Made by a program: the position numbers and the translations under genes
Notes under the pieces: model-generated
What the model was told of the DNA's origin: nothing
Databases searched by the model: none
The model's input: the letters and a program-made list of their open reading frames with translations, nothing else
Part shown: positions 9,701-17,717 of the stretch, piece after piece
Layout of the letters: each line of letters starts with the position of its first letter
Position numbering within the stretch: position 1 is the stretch's first letter
NCBI RefSeq assembly: GCF_033100135.1
Contig: NZ_CP136920.1
Location: 2,785,001 to 2,849,000, forward strand
DNA from: Rubellicoccus peritrichatus
Lineage (GTDB): Bacteria; Verrucomicrobiota; Verrucomicrobiia; Opitutales; Cerasicoccaceae
Direction: 5' to 3'
Length of the DNA: 64,000 nucleotides

Positions 9701-11757
9701 GGCCCGAACATCATGTCAAGCGGCCCTGACATGCCGAGGCCTGGCAGAAAGCGTTTCAGATCAAAAAGATTACCATCCGAATCGGTTTTAGCTTCTGCTA
9801 TCAGATTGCGTGCAAAGTCGAAGAGAAAAACAGTTTTGTCATGGTAACGGGGGAATGCATTTGCACCAGCTCCCGGTTTCCATTGATAAACGGCTCCCGC
9901 CATTGCAGCGCGGCCTTCTCTTACGCCTTCAGCGGTTTTTCGTATTTCCGGAAAGCCCAGGTGATTGAAGTAAGTATAAGTAATCCACGCGGGTTGAGGT
10001 GAGGGAAGTGTTGTCTCCGCAGTTATTCCGTTGCTTGCGAAATAGGATGTCAAATCGGCTGCGATCGTTGTCTGGTTCCATTCATTACCAGAGCCATCCC
10101 TGTAGGCTCGATTGAAACCGATGTAATACGGCCATCCGTAGTTACCGGCTTCCCGCACCTGGTTGAATTCGTCGTGGCCAGCTGGTCCTTGGAAACTTCC
10201 TGTACCATCATTGTTGGCATCCGGGCCAACGTCTCCAAAATACAACCAGTTGGTGTGTGGGTCTATGCAGAAGCGGAACGGATTACGTGCACCCATGACG
10301 TAAATTTCAGCTCTCTCGGTTGATGTTGTCGCGGGGAATAGATTGCCTGGCGGAATGGTGTAATTCGGGTGTGCTGCCGGGCCGCCACCTACGTTTGGAG
10401 TAATGCGAATAATACCGCCTCTTAGGTCATTTGTATTTGGGGATGCCTTACGTGCATCCTTAATCGGCCGACTGTTATTTCTTGGTGCATAGCCGCTTGC
10501 GTCTGTGTTGTCCCCAGTACTCAGCAGGAGGTTGCCATCATTATCAAATCGCAGACATCCTCCTTGGTGGTGGCCATTTCCTGATACGGTGTCGGGCCGA
10601 AGAACAGGGTATTCAAGAATTACGCGTTCATCTGTCAGGCCTGACCCCGTTAAAGTATAACGGGAAAGTCTTACATTGCCGCCAGCTTGTGGGAGCGTGT
10701 AAAAAAGATAGAGGTGATTGCTGGTCAGAAAATCAGGTGCCAAGGCAATACCGAGCATGCCGAATTCGCCACCTGAGTAGACTGAAATGGTGTCCAGTGT
10801 TGCCGTTTGGCTGGTCGTTATGTCATACTTTTTCAAGGCACCACTGTTTCGCTCGACTACATAAACATTTCCATTGTCGTCGATATCTATAGCCATCGGG
10901 TTGCTGAAGCTATCGAGTGTCTGAACTTGATAGTTTGAATCAATAGTCGCCATACTGTCGCCACCCAGTTCGCCTGCAGCCCATTCTATAGCGTTTACAA
11001 TCAAGTCGCGGAAGATCGGATCTGAGTAGCTCTCACTTGTGTGACCCATAGCGAGATAGGCGGAACGCCCATTGTCAAACTCCTGACACCATGCTATCGG
11101 ATGGTCGCCTCCATGGCTCCCGCCTATGTAGGTGTCTTCATCTACGATTGCCAATACATGAACATCGCCTCTTGGGCTACTGGTGAAGTTATACCATTCA
11201 TCTGTTGTCAGCCATGTTTCGACCCGTTGTGAGGTGGCCGGATTGGTAATATTGGTAATGGGGTGGACTTGGTCGAGGAACTTTACTTCAGCTTCAACCA
11301 CTGCTGAGTGACTGGTGAATTCAGCTCCCACAAGGCTTTGATACCATGCCCAGTCATGTTCTGTGTCTGAGGCTGCATGGATTCCCACATAACCCCGACC
11401 ACTCTGATACCAGCTTTGAAAAGCTGCCTCTTGAGAGGAATTGAAGACATCTCCCGTCGTATTCAGAAATACAACGACATTGTGGGTTGGAAGTGCAGCG
11501 ATGAAAGTGGCGGCATCATCGGTAACGGTTGTTGAGAAATCATGGCTGACACCAAGTTCTTGAATCGCAGTTACTCCATCTGGAATCGAGGCATGGGTGG
11601 AGCCAGCGGTTTTTGTAAATACGAGGACATCGAATCCATGTGCATTGGCAATGTTGCTGGACACGAGTAAAGCCATCAGCGTAAAAAAAAGATACTGAAA
11701 GCTGATTATTCTACGAGGCAACTTAAGTTGGCTCAAGGGGGCATGAGTCATTAACAC
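6778..11757 (-). CDS. Giant secreted ThuA / sorbosone-dehydrogenase-like / PKD / malectin protein
   Basis: A 1659-residue protein with a signal peptide ending near SNIANAHG (about residue 40). Order of parts: a ThuA-like domain (about 42-265, with GYVGIHAASDTEHDW); a sorbosone/PQQ-sugar dehydrogenase-like six-blade propeller (about 280-710, with NGHHQGGCLRFDNDGNL and YGWPYYIGFNRAY); a PKD domain (about 715-800, with YLWDFGDGSP); a galactose-binding-like domain (about 930-1020); Ig-like and other beta domains; a malectin-like domain (about 1380-1510, with LEYSIPIDSGTYDVTLKFAE); and a C-terminal region with DENDGISLLLEYALG, a motif common near the ends of secreted Opitutae proteins. The enzyme parts suggest oxidation or hydrolysis of a sugar outside the cell; the substrate is unknown. 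It stands alone, convergent with the oxidase operon. Confidence 0.88.
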   Translation of the reverse strand: MLMTHAPLSQLKLPRRIISFQYLFFTLMALLVSSNIANAHGFDVLVFTKTAGSTHASIPDGVTAIQELGVSHDFSTTVTDDAATFIAALPTHNVVVFLNTTGDVFNSSQEAAFQSWYQSGRGYVGIHAASDTEHDWAWYQSLVGAEFTSHSAVVEAEVKFLDQVHPITNITNPATSQRVETWLTTDEWYNFTSSPRGDVHVLAIVDEDTYIGGSHGGDHPIAWCQEFDNGRSAYLAMGHTSESYSDPIFRDLIVNAIEWAAGELGGDSMATIDSNYQVQTLDSFSNPMAIDIDDNGNVYVVERNSGALKKYDITTSQTATLDTISVYSGGEFGMLGIALAPDFLTSNHLYLFYTLPQAGGNVRLSRYTLTGSGLTDERVILEYPVLRPDTVSGNGHHQGGCLRFDNDGNLLLSTGDNTDASGYAPRNNSRPIKDARKASPNTNDLRGGIIRITPNVGGGPAAHPNYTIPPGNLFPATTSTERAEIYVMGARNPFRFCIDPHTNWLYFGDVGPDANNDGTGSFQGPAGHDEFNQVREAGNYGWPYYIGFNRAYRDGSGNEWNQTTIAADLTSYFASNGITAETTLPSPQPAWITYTYFNHLGFPEIRKTAEGVREGRAAMAGAVYQWKPGAGANAFPRYHDKTVFLFDFARNLIAEAKTDSDGNLFDLKRFLPGLGMSGPLDMMFGPDGRLYYIDLYSGNLRRISYSVGNLQPTAVASSNIDSGSLPLTVQFSSSGSVDQEDGITLSYLWDFGDGSPNSTAANPTYEYTTAGTYNVQLTVTDSDGLSATANLTISAGNSAPSIAFTTPPNNSFYDWGDMVSFDITVTDPEDGSSTGGQITDSDVLYEGSLGHIAHQHNEKQFNSLGDTVEIERDPGHGFDDDLYYVFDAYYTDQGATGVDPIQAQATSVLLPKLLMAQFFDNSQGVTIQATADLLGGVEDVAGVDNGDWIMFEALNLYRINAIRLRAASTNGCQVEVRTGSPTGTLLGTINVAATGGNDNYQDFTVSVTDPSVAVDLYFVFVNASQPTDIVRLNWIGFRGQGVTTTPERPEMTAANVIGNNLINLRFNQTMDYATLMNPANYQIDGSATVNSVSVTADQLSATLQTSGLVSGNYFQLTVSNCEDLAGDAISDTEITLLHHALQEEFFLGINSGGSYYVDVDGKAWLGEVTGSDSDLLINADFNDSSPSNHTGAAVIGNSGDDWNYVEFNSGWTSVTATNLQNASGTTTSVSMNLSSYNSSGAVLASTVFEQPNVPSDDLATSIQQLTRDYPYLFNTNASGSQSSNAGAYWTLEFMGLETNGLYNLYLISSGDAPTQGARFTLDGVTKSTINTTLNRTTPVAGEDYVLYENVDAGADGTIQVRVQNNLAGNHTFNLAGFQLQAIGPNTAPVVYYDSSNTYSTSDSVANTSDDTLYQTERWKDGDLEYSIPIDSGTYDVTLKFAEIFHTSNGTRTLNVQVEGGSNVFSPDLDIHAQVGHDAAWDYVINDVTVTDGFLNILFTQSSDNPKVAAIGIERPPLSSIPSPSFAAFMGDNFSHPVSIEQDDENDGISLLLEYALGALPTNSDSSDTLPALLDGVGSDFDFTFDRPIGLPDVSYNVYASVDLNLWVPLVITPVTSSSDPGMETVTYQNLEAAAANAGLEVGDGRYFFRLDVRLTEVTE

Positions 11758-11842
11758 AGCATTGCATTATGATTTAATGAGTCAAAAAAGCAAGCTAAGA
11801 GATCATTTTCAGGCATGATCTGCTTTGCTTTTTAGGGCCTTT

Positions 11843-13948
11843 TCACGTGTCGACATCAAATTTGTCAACTTCCTTGCGGAGAACTTGCATTGACTGCTGT
11901 AATTCGACCGTTGCTTGTTTGAAGCCGCCAATTGAGGTCGAAGTGGATTTTGCAGCATCTTTCAATTGGATCATTGCAGAGTCAATTTGCTCGGCTCCAA
12001 CTGACTGGGTGTTCATGCCCTCGCGGACAGACTCAAACTGGCTGGTCAACTCCTGGACATGTTTGATGATCAAGCTGAGCTGGCAACTGACCTGGCGAAC
12101 GCCATCAATGCCTTGTTTCATCTGCTGGGTGAAATTATCCATTTCCACTACGCCTGTGGCGACTGATGACTGCATCTCCTTGACCATATCATCAATATCA
12201 AGCGTGGCGACTGCTGTCTGGTCGGCCAGGCGACGTATCTCACGCGCGACAACCGAGAAACCAAGGCCGTATTGACCTGCTTTTTCAGCCTCGATGGCAG
12301 CGTTGAGGGAAAGGAGATTGGTTTGGTCAGCAACAGTTGTGATCGTGGTTACAACGTTGTTGATGTTTTTCGCGCGCTCATTGATGACCGTAAGCTTGTT
12401 GGAAATTGTGGTATTGGCTTCGGCCAGTTTCTCAATCACGGACTCCATACTTTCCAGTTCAGTCCGACCGGCGTCCGCCAGACTTGCTGTCTCCGTTGCG
12501 TTCTTGGTTACGCCATTCATTGTTTCAGAAAGTTCTCTCGATGTGGCGGAGATCTCTTTTACGGCTACAGCAATTGTGTTCGTAGAATCCTCAAATTCAT
12601 TGACGGCCTTTTCCTGCACTTTGGCATTAGACGAGATATTCGTGGCCGTGGACGTCAGTTGAATACTGGAAAGTTTCACCTGACTGATGAGTGAATTCAG
12701 ATTGCCGATCATCGTTTTGATCGATTTTTGCAGGGTGCCTGTTTCGTCTTTGGCGGTGACTTCTACTTTGGCGGTCAAGTCTCCCTGGGCAACCTGGGTT
12801 GCCAGATTGGCAGCACTTCCAATGCGTTTGGCGATCGAGTTGGCAAGCAGGATAAGAACGACAAATGTGATGACGAGGCCAAAGATCGAGATGCAGATCA
12901 TGTAGGTAAGATGCTTGCGCAATGGGGCGTAGATTTCGTCCTTGTCGACCTGCATGATCAGGGTCCAGTTTCCGGTGGGGATCTTGGCCGCATCGTAAAA
13001 GACTTCCTTTCCCTCTGCATCTGTGAAGAGCTGAAGGTCGGGATTGGTTGTCATCTTGTAGAAAGGCAGAATGACCTCTGTCATTGGCAAGTTCTCTACC
13101 CGTTCTGCTTTCCAGTCATCATTCATGGTTGCGGCAATGACCCGACCGCGGCGACTGACAAGAATGAATTGTGCAGTTTTGAACGGTTTCAGTTCTGCGA
13201 GTTTATCATGGAGAAAGGTAAGGGCGCGGTCCACACCGGCAATGCCTTTGAACTCGCCGTCAATGATGATTGGATATGTCTGCTCTACGATCAGTTTACC
13301 TTCGTAAACGTAAGGTTCGGTGATCATGGCCACGGTGTTGGCAGCAAGTTGTTCTACAGATCGATTCGCGTCATAGTATTCGCTTAGCTCGTCCGCTAAC
13401 GCGATGTTTTCCATTTCTGAAACATTCAGTGCACGGTTCTTGACTCCTTGGTAGTAAAAACTGGTTTCCATATCCACCAGCGGAGTAAGGAGGATCTCCG
13501 AATCATCATTATGGTCGCGATACCAATAGGGGAGGAATCGTCCATTTTTATCTGCAGCGTTCCGGTCGTTGCCTTTTGCGACTTCAAGAAACTCTGCATC
13601 CTGCCCATCGGCGTTGGGCTCATAGCCGAAGTAGGCACCAGTCAGCTGAGGGTGTATCGCAAGGATCTGTTCGGCATAACGAATACTTTCCTCGCGTTTG
13701 CCAAAGAGGCCGTTCTCCTGGGCGAGTGCCATGACTTTAGGCAGTGTAATGGACTCAAGGTTTGCTTTTTCAATTTCCTCCGCGACTTTCTCCGTTGTCA
13801 AATTGATCTCTGTCATCGAGCTGTCGCTCAATTGCTGATACCACTCATAAAGCAGGATCGATGAAATCACCACCAGTGTCGTAATAACCGGCACTGAGAC
13901 AATGACTGCAATTTGGGAGCGGAGGCTTTTAAACTGAAAGAGTCCCAT
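11843..13948 (-). CDS. Methyl-accepting chemotaxis protein with periplasmic Cache sensor
   Basis: A 701-residue receptor. It has a membrane helix at about 14-36, a large periplasmic double-Cache-type domain (about 40-335, with WYRDHNDDSEILLTPLVDM and GVDRALTFL), a second helix at about 347-369, a HAMP linker, and a long cytoplasmic coiled-coil signalling region. The hairpin tip reads ADQTNLLSLNAAIEAEKAGQ and then GLGFSVVAREIRRLAD, close to the MCP consensus (EAEKAG replaces the usual EAARAG). Such proteins signal ligand binding through CheW/CheA. No cheA or cheW is in the window. It follows a response regulator gene by six bases, so the two form an operon. Confidence 0.93.
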   Translation of the reverse strand: MGLFQFKSLRSQIAVIVSVPVITTLVVISSILLYEWYQQLSDSSMTEINLTTEKVAEEIEKANLESITLPKVMALAQENGLFGKREESIRYAEQILAIHPQLTGAYFGYEPNADGQDAEFLEVAKGNDRNAADKNGRFLPYWYRDHNDDSEILLTPLVDMETSFYYQGVKNRALNVSEMENIALADELSEYYDANRSVEQLAANTVAMITEPYVYEGKLIVEQTYPIIIDGEFKGIAGVDRALTFLHDKLAELKPFKTAQFILVSRRGRVIAATMNDDWKAERVENLPMTEVILPFYKMTTNPDLQLFTDAEGKEVFYDAAKIPTGNWTLIMQVDKDEIYAPLRKHLTYMICISIFGLVITFVVLILLANSIAKRIGSAANLATQVAQGDLTAKVEVTAKDETGTLQKSIKTMIGNLNSLISQVKLSSIQLTSTATNISSNAKVQEKAVNEFEDSTNTIAVAVKEISATSRELSETMNGVTKNATETASLADAGRTELESMESVIEKLAEANTTISNKLTVINERAKNINNVVTTITTVADQTNLLSLNAAIEAEKAGQYGLGFSVVAREIRRLADQTAVATLDIDDMVKEMQSSVATGVVEMDNFTQQMKQGIDGVRQVSCQLSLIIKHVQELTSQFESVREGMNTQSVGAEQIDSAMIQLKDAAKSTSTSIGGFKQATVELQQSMQVLRKEVDKFDVDT

Positions 13949-13954
13949 TTTTTG

Positions 13955-14389
13955 TTAGGCTTCACTCATTGATGCGACGACTTTTCGAAGATGGCGCAGT
14001 TCCAGCGAAGCATCAATTTTCGCAGGGAGGAGAATGGGGTTAAAGAGCTTGGGCATGTAATCATCGGCGCCGTCTTCAATACACTTGGCGACACTTTCGA
14101 TTTTGTCGACTGCTGTCACCATGATGACTGCGGTTGAGGCAAAGCGAGGATCGTTCTTGACCCGGTCCAGCGTTTCGTAGCCATTCAGTACAGGCATCTG
14201 AATATCAAGTAGCATCAAATCAACGGGATGCTCTTCCAGATAATCGAGTGCCTGCTGGCCGTCTTCCACACTGGCGACATTTTCGTAGCCGGCTTGGCTC
14301 AGGTGACGCAGCATCATGACACGCATCATATTGGTATCCTCGACCACGAGGATCTTGGCTTTCTTCGGTTCGAATGGCTCTATATTCAT
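13955..14389 (-). CDS. Single-domain response regulator (CheY-like)
   Basis: A receiver protein of 144 residues with no output domain. It shows the acidic pair in ILVVEDTNMMR, the phospho-acceptor Asp in VDLMLLDIQMPVLNG, the conserved Thr in VIMVTAVDK, and a Lys in the ADDYMPKLFNP segment. It probably relays phosphate from a histidine kinase encoded elsewhere. I chose the ATG at 14389 because homologous receivers begin shortly before the first strand. An in-frame ATG at 14431 adds 14 residues that fall in a repeat-like intergenic element. The gene lies just upstream of the chemoreceptor gene, which suggests a chemosensory link. Confidence 0.85.
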   Translation of the reverse strand: MNIEPFEPKKAKILVVEDTNMMRVMMLRHLSQAGYENVASVEDGQQALDYLEEHPVDLMLLDIQMPVLNGYETLDRVKNDPRFASTAVIMVTAVDKIESVAKCIEDGADDYMPKLFNPILLPAKIDASLELRHLRKVVASMSEA

Positions 14390-14407
14390 CTTAGGAAATA
14401 CATATGG

Positions 14408-14533
14408 AACCACAAAAAGCACAGAAGGCATAGAATGTTCGCCTGTCGTTTGTGTATTTAATCATCTTGATAGATGAAATTCCGATTAAAGGAATTTCTA
14501 TATTTAGACTGTTTTGTGATTTTTGTGGTTAAT
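14408..14533. repeat. MITE-like inverted repeat element
   Basis: The outer arms are AACCACAAAAAGCACAGAA (from 14408) and, in opposite orientation, TGTTTTGTGATTTTTGTGGTT (ending near 14531). Near the middle lies an 8-bp perfect inverted repeat, GAAATTCC / GGAATTTC (14476-14498). The same kind of arms occurs at 16029-16131, so this looks like a dispersed intergenic element. It may also help end gcvPB transcription, but no T-run follows the hairpin. The family name is unknown to me. Confidence 0.5.
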
Positions 14534-14561
14534 TAAAAATATGTCTGGAAGTCGTGGTCAT

Positions 14562-16025
14562 TCAGGGTTGGTCATCGTCTTCGTAGACGCTCATCCAGGC
14601 TGCTTCGTTGTGGATGATTTTTGCGGTCAAGGCATTGTGGGGTGCGGTTTCAATCATGTATGGAGCGACCTTGGCTTCGCTGGCGACACGTCGGAATTGT
14701 TCGATGATGAAATCCAGAGATGCTTTGCTCTCGGTTTCGGTTGGTTCGATCAACATCGCTTCATCGAATTCCTTGGCGAAGTGAACACAGCCGGCGCCGA
14801 CCAGAGTTGGCGGGTGAACCCCGAAGTCGATCAGGCGTTTGACAAAGTCTGAACCTTTTACCTCCAACGAGCCACCATGCAGCAGACACTCATGCATGCA
14901 ATTTTGCTCAAAGAGGGCAGGGAGTAAATCGGATAGCTGGTGCTTAATGTAATTGGCGTTCAGGACGGCGTTTTCGGTTGCTGTTTTCAAACCATCAGGC
15001 CCATTGGCACGGATATAACAGTAGGCGCGAAGGAGGACTTCGATGTGACCGAAAAAGGTTTTTACTTTGCCGACACTATCCGGGCGATCAAAGTCCGGAG
15101 TCGCTTTGCCATCAATCTCGCGAATCACCGGAACCGGAAGATAAGGTTCCAGAAAAGCCTTCACTCCACAAGGGCCGGCACCCGGACCACCGCCACCGTG
15201 AGGTGTCGAAAGTGTTTTGTGGGTGTTGATATGAATCACGTCGAAGCCCATATCGCCAGGGCGAATCAGTCCCATGATGGCGTTTAGATTTGCGCCGTCA
15301 TAGTAGAGAAGGGAGCCATTTTCGTGAATCTTTTGTGCAATCGTTTCGATGTTCTCTTCGAAGAGTCCCAGGGTCGACGGGTTGGTGATCATGAGCCCGG
15401 CGACATCGTCATTCAAATGCTCTTCAAAGGACTCAAGGTCCATCAAACCACGTTGATTTGTGGGGATGATCTTGCAGTGAAAGCCACACATGGCAGCACT
15501 GGCTGGATTCGTGCCGTGGGCCGTATCAGGAATGAGGATTACTTTACGATCCTGTCCCAGTTGTTCAAAGTATTTTTTTATGACGAGCAGGCCGGTAAAT
15601 TCTCCATGCGCTCCAGCAGCGGGTTGCAGGGTGACGGCATCCATCCCTGTCACTTCTGCGATATCATTCTGGAAGTTCAACAAGGATTCCCAGATGCCTG
15701 ACATTGTATCGACTGGCTGGTGCGGATGTACCTTGGCAAAGCCATCGAGGATGGCGAGCTTGTCGTTCCGCTTGGGATTGTATTTCATCGTGCAGGAGCC
15801 CAATGGATAGGGCCCGTTATCAACCCCATGCGCCTCCTGACTCAAGTTGGTGAAGTGGCGGACAACATCGACTTCGGAGAACTCGGGCAGGCCAACTTGT
15901 TCGTCTCGGATGTCATCGGCTTCGAACCAGTTACGCCAGTCATCACCAGTCGGGAAGTCGGTATCGAAGATCGCTGAACCGCTAACGTCAGGTCGGGATT
16001 TTGAAAAAATGGATTCGAGAGTCAT
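14562..16025 (-). CDS. gcvPB: Glycine dehydrogenase (decarboxylating) subunit 2
   Basis: A 487-residue pyridoxal-phosphate enzyme, the C-terminal half of the glycine cleavage P-protein in its two-subunit form. With subunit 1 it decarboxylates glycine and transfers the aminomethyl group to lipoyl-GcvH. The PLP lysine is K270 in INTHKTLSTPHGGGGPGAGP. Other conserved blocks are GVDNGPYPLGSCTMKYNPK and LQPAAGAHGEFTG, where the enzyme binds its substrate. Length is normal for GcvPB. The partner gcvPA lies upstream on the same strand, separated by 133 bases that hold a repeat element. gcvT and gcvH are not in the window. Confidence 0.96.
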   Translation of the reverse strand: MTLESIFSKSRPDVSGSAIFDTDFPTGDDWRNWFEADDIRDEQVGLPEFSEVDVVRHFTNLSQEAHGVDNGPYPLGSCTMKYNPKRNDKLAILDGFAKVHPHQPVDTMSGIWESLLNFQNDIAEVTGMDAVTLQPAAGAHGEFTGLLVIKKYFEQLGQDRKVILIPDTAHGTNPASAAMCGFHCKIIPTNQRGLMDLESFEEHLNDDVAGLMITNPSTLGLFEENIETIAQKIHENGSLLYYDGANLNAIMGLIRPGDMGFDVIHINTHKTLSTPHGGGGPGAGPCGVKAFLEPYLPVPVIREIDGKATPDFDRPDSVGKVKTFFGHIEVLLRAYCYIRANGPDGLKTATENAVLNANYIKHQLSDLLPALFEQNCMHECLLHGGSLEVKGSDFVKRLIDFGVHPPTLVGAGCVHFAKEFDEAMLIEPTETESKASLDFIIEQFRRVASEAKVAPYMIETAPHNALTAKIIHNEAAWMSVYEDDDQP

Positions 16026-16028
16026 GAT

Positions 16029-16131
16029 GATTTAGCCACAAAAAGGCACAAAAATACACAAAAAGCCTGGCAGAATTAACAGAACTTCTTCTGGTTTCTT
16101 TTTTGTGTCTTCTCGTGCTTTTTCGTGGCCA
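16029..16131. repeat. MITE-like inverted repeat element between gcvPA and gcvPB
   Basis: The left arm TAGCCACAAAAAGGCACAAA, which continues with ATACACAAAAAG, is matched in inverted orientation by CTTTTTTGTGTCTTCTCGTG followed by CTTTTTCGTGGCCA. The arms are about 30 bases with a few mismatches, and a small CAGAA / TTCTG hairpin lies at the centre. The arms match the element at 14408-14533. The insertion separates two genes that are often adjacent. No open frame of its own is seen. Confidence 0.55.
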
Positions 16132-16158
16132 TAAAAATTGAAGATAGAAGTTTTAATT

Positions 16159-17529
16159 TTAGAGGGAAGAGGCAAAGGCCTTGATGGCTTGATCGAGGTC
16201 GGCTTTGGATTTGGTTTCTGTTACGGCAATGAGCAACTGGTTTTCGGGGGCATCTTCGAGAAGTTGGTTGTAGGGGATGCCACCAAATATTTGCTTTTCC
16301 CGGAGTGCATTCAATACCTCGGATGCGGGCCTGGGCAGTTCGATTAGAAACTCATTAAAAAATGGACCGGAAACCACCGGCTTCACGCCATCAAGTTCGC
16401 AGAGTTTACTTTGCAGATAATGGGCTTTACGGGTGCAGAGCTCTGCAATGCGCTGGAAGCCGTGTTCTCCAACCGTGCAAAGATAAATGAGGGCTCTCAA
16501 GGCAAGATTGGCCTGGTTGGAGCAGATGTGACTGGTCGCCTCGTGTCGGGCAACATGCTGTTCGCGCTCTTCCTTGACCAGGGCCAGGGCTTCTTCACCT
16601 TTAAGGTCGGAACATTGGCCGACGATTCGCCCGGGCAGATGCATTTCGTATTCCTCCCTGGTTGCGATGATGCCGAGATAGGGTCCACCTGCATTCAACT
16701 GGAGTCCGAGTGACTGACCTTCGCTGACCGCGATGTCCACACCACAATCACCAGGATTTTTCATTAAACCAAATAGCATTGGATAACTGGCGACGACGTG
16801 CAGGCTGTCGTTGGCCTTACAGAGTTCGCCAATCCGGCTCATGCGTTCAACCACGCCGCTACGGTTGGGTGTCTGATGAATAACGGCTCCGGGCTTTTGT
16901 TCGCTGAGGATTGACTCAAGAGCGCCTTCGTCAATTTGGCCTGTCTTTGGATCACTTGGGATTGTAATCAGCTCGACCGCGCGGCCTTTTAAATAAACTT
17001 CGAGGACTTTTCGGTATTCCGGCCAAAGGCCTTCTGCGATGGCGAGGCGGTGGTTGCCTGTTATCCGACAGGTCATCCAGGCGGATTCGGCCAGTGCGGT
17101 TGCGCAGTCATAGACTGAGCAGTTTACGGCGGGCAGGCCAAGGAGTTTTCCGACGACACTTTGAAAATCGTAGAGAAACCTGAGGATGCCCTGTGCCATT
17201 TCAGGCTGATAAGGGGTGTAAGCGGTGAGGAATTCGCCACGGCTGGCAATTGCGTCAACTGTCGCTGGCACATAATGCTCATAGGCGCCACCGCCGAGAA
17301 AGCTTAGATGGTCCAGAGTGGTGGCATTTTTACTGGCCAATGCCCGTAAATGACGCTCCAGCTCCCATTCACTCATGGCAGGGGGAAGATTCAGGGGTGT
17401 CTTCAGGCGCAAGTGATCCGGAACCTCGGTAAAAAGGTCCGAAATGGTAGACTTGCCCATCGAGGCAAGCATTTGATTGCGATCCTCTTCGGTATGAACG
17501 TTATATCCAGTTAAAATCCCTGACGACAT
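16159..17529 (-). CDS. gcvPA: Glycine dehydrogenase (decarboxylating) subunit 1
   Basis: A 456-residue protein, the N-terminal half of glycine cleavage P-protein in the two-subunit form. It lacks the PLP lysine, which is on GcvPB, and completes the active site of the heterotetramer. Typical segments are SFLGGGAYEHYVPATVDAI, FLTAYTPYQPEMAQGIL and NCSVYDCATALAESAWM. The start ATG gives the usual N-terminus before the IGKSTISDLFTEVP-like region. It is the first gene of the gcvPA-gcvPB pair. No clear glycine riboswitch is visible in the 188 bases upstream. Confidence 0.95.
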   Translation of the reverse strand: MSSGILTGYNVHTEEDRNQMLASMGKSTISDLFTEVPDHLRLKTPLNLPPAMSEWELERHLRALASKNATTLDHLSFLGGGAYEHYVPATVDAIASRGEFLTAYTPYQPEMAQGILRFLYDFQSVVGKLLGLPAVNCSVYDCATALAESAWMTCRITGNHRLAIAEGLWPEYRKVLEVYLKGRAVELITIPSDPKTGQIDEGALESILSEQKPGAVIHQTPNRSGVVERMSRIGELCKANDSLHVVASYPMLFGLMKNPGDCGVDIAVSEGQSLGLQLNAGGPYLGIIATREEYEMHLPGRIVGQCSDLKGEEALALVKEEREQHVARHEATSHICSNQANLALRALIYLCTVGEHGFQRIAELCTRKAHYLQSKLCELDGVKPVVSGPFFNEFLIELPRPASEVLNALREKQIFGGIPYNQLLEDAPENQLLIAVTETKSKADLDQAIKAFASSL

Positions 17530-17717
17530 AAGCCGAAAAAGCTGATTTATCCAATTGAGAAGGTCAAGCCATCAAGATTTTAGGGGAATTGCCACTAATC
17601 GTGAAGCTCTGTCCAGCTGTTGATTGTAACTATGAGGGCTTCGATCCTGCTTTCGCGCACGTTCGAAGCTCTTTCTTTCGTGCGCGTCTGAATAACCGAT
17701 ATGTCGTTTTAAGTGAT

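Noticed and set aside
17530-17717. Glycine riboswitch upstream of gcvPA
   Set aside because: None of the usual glycine aptamer boxes is visible on the minus strand; a small CGCAC/GTGCG pairing is not enough.
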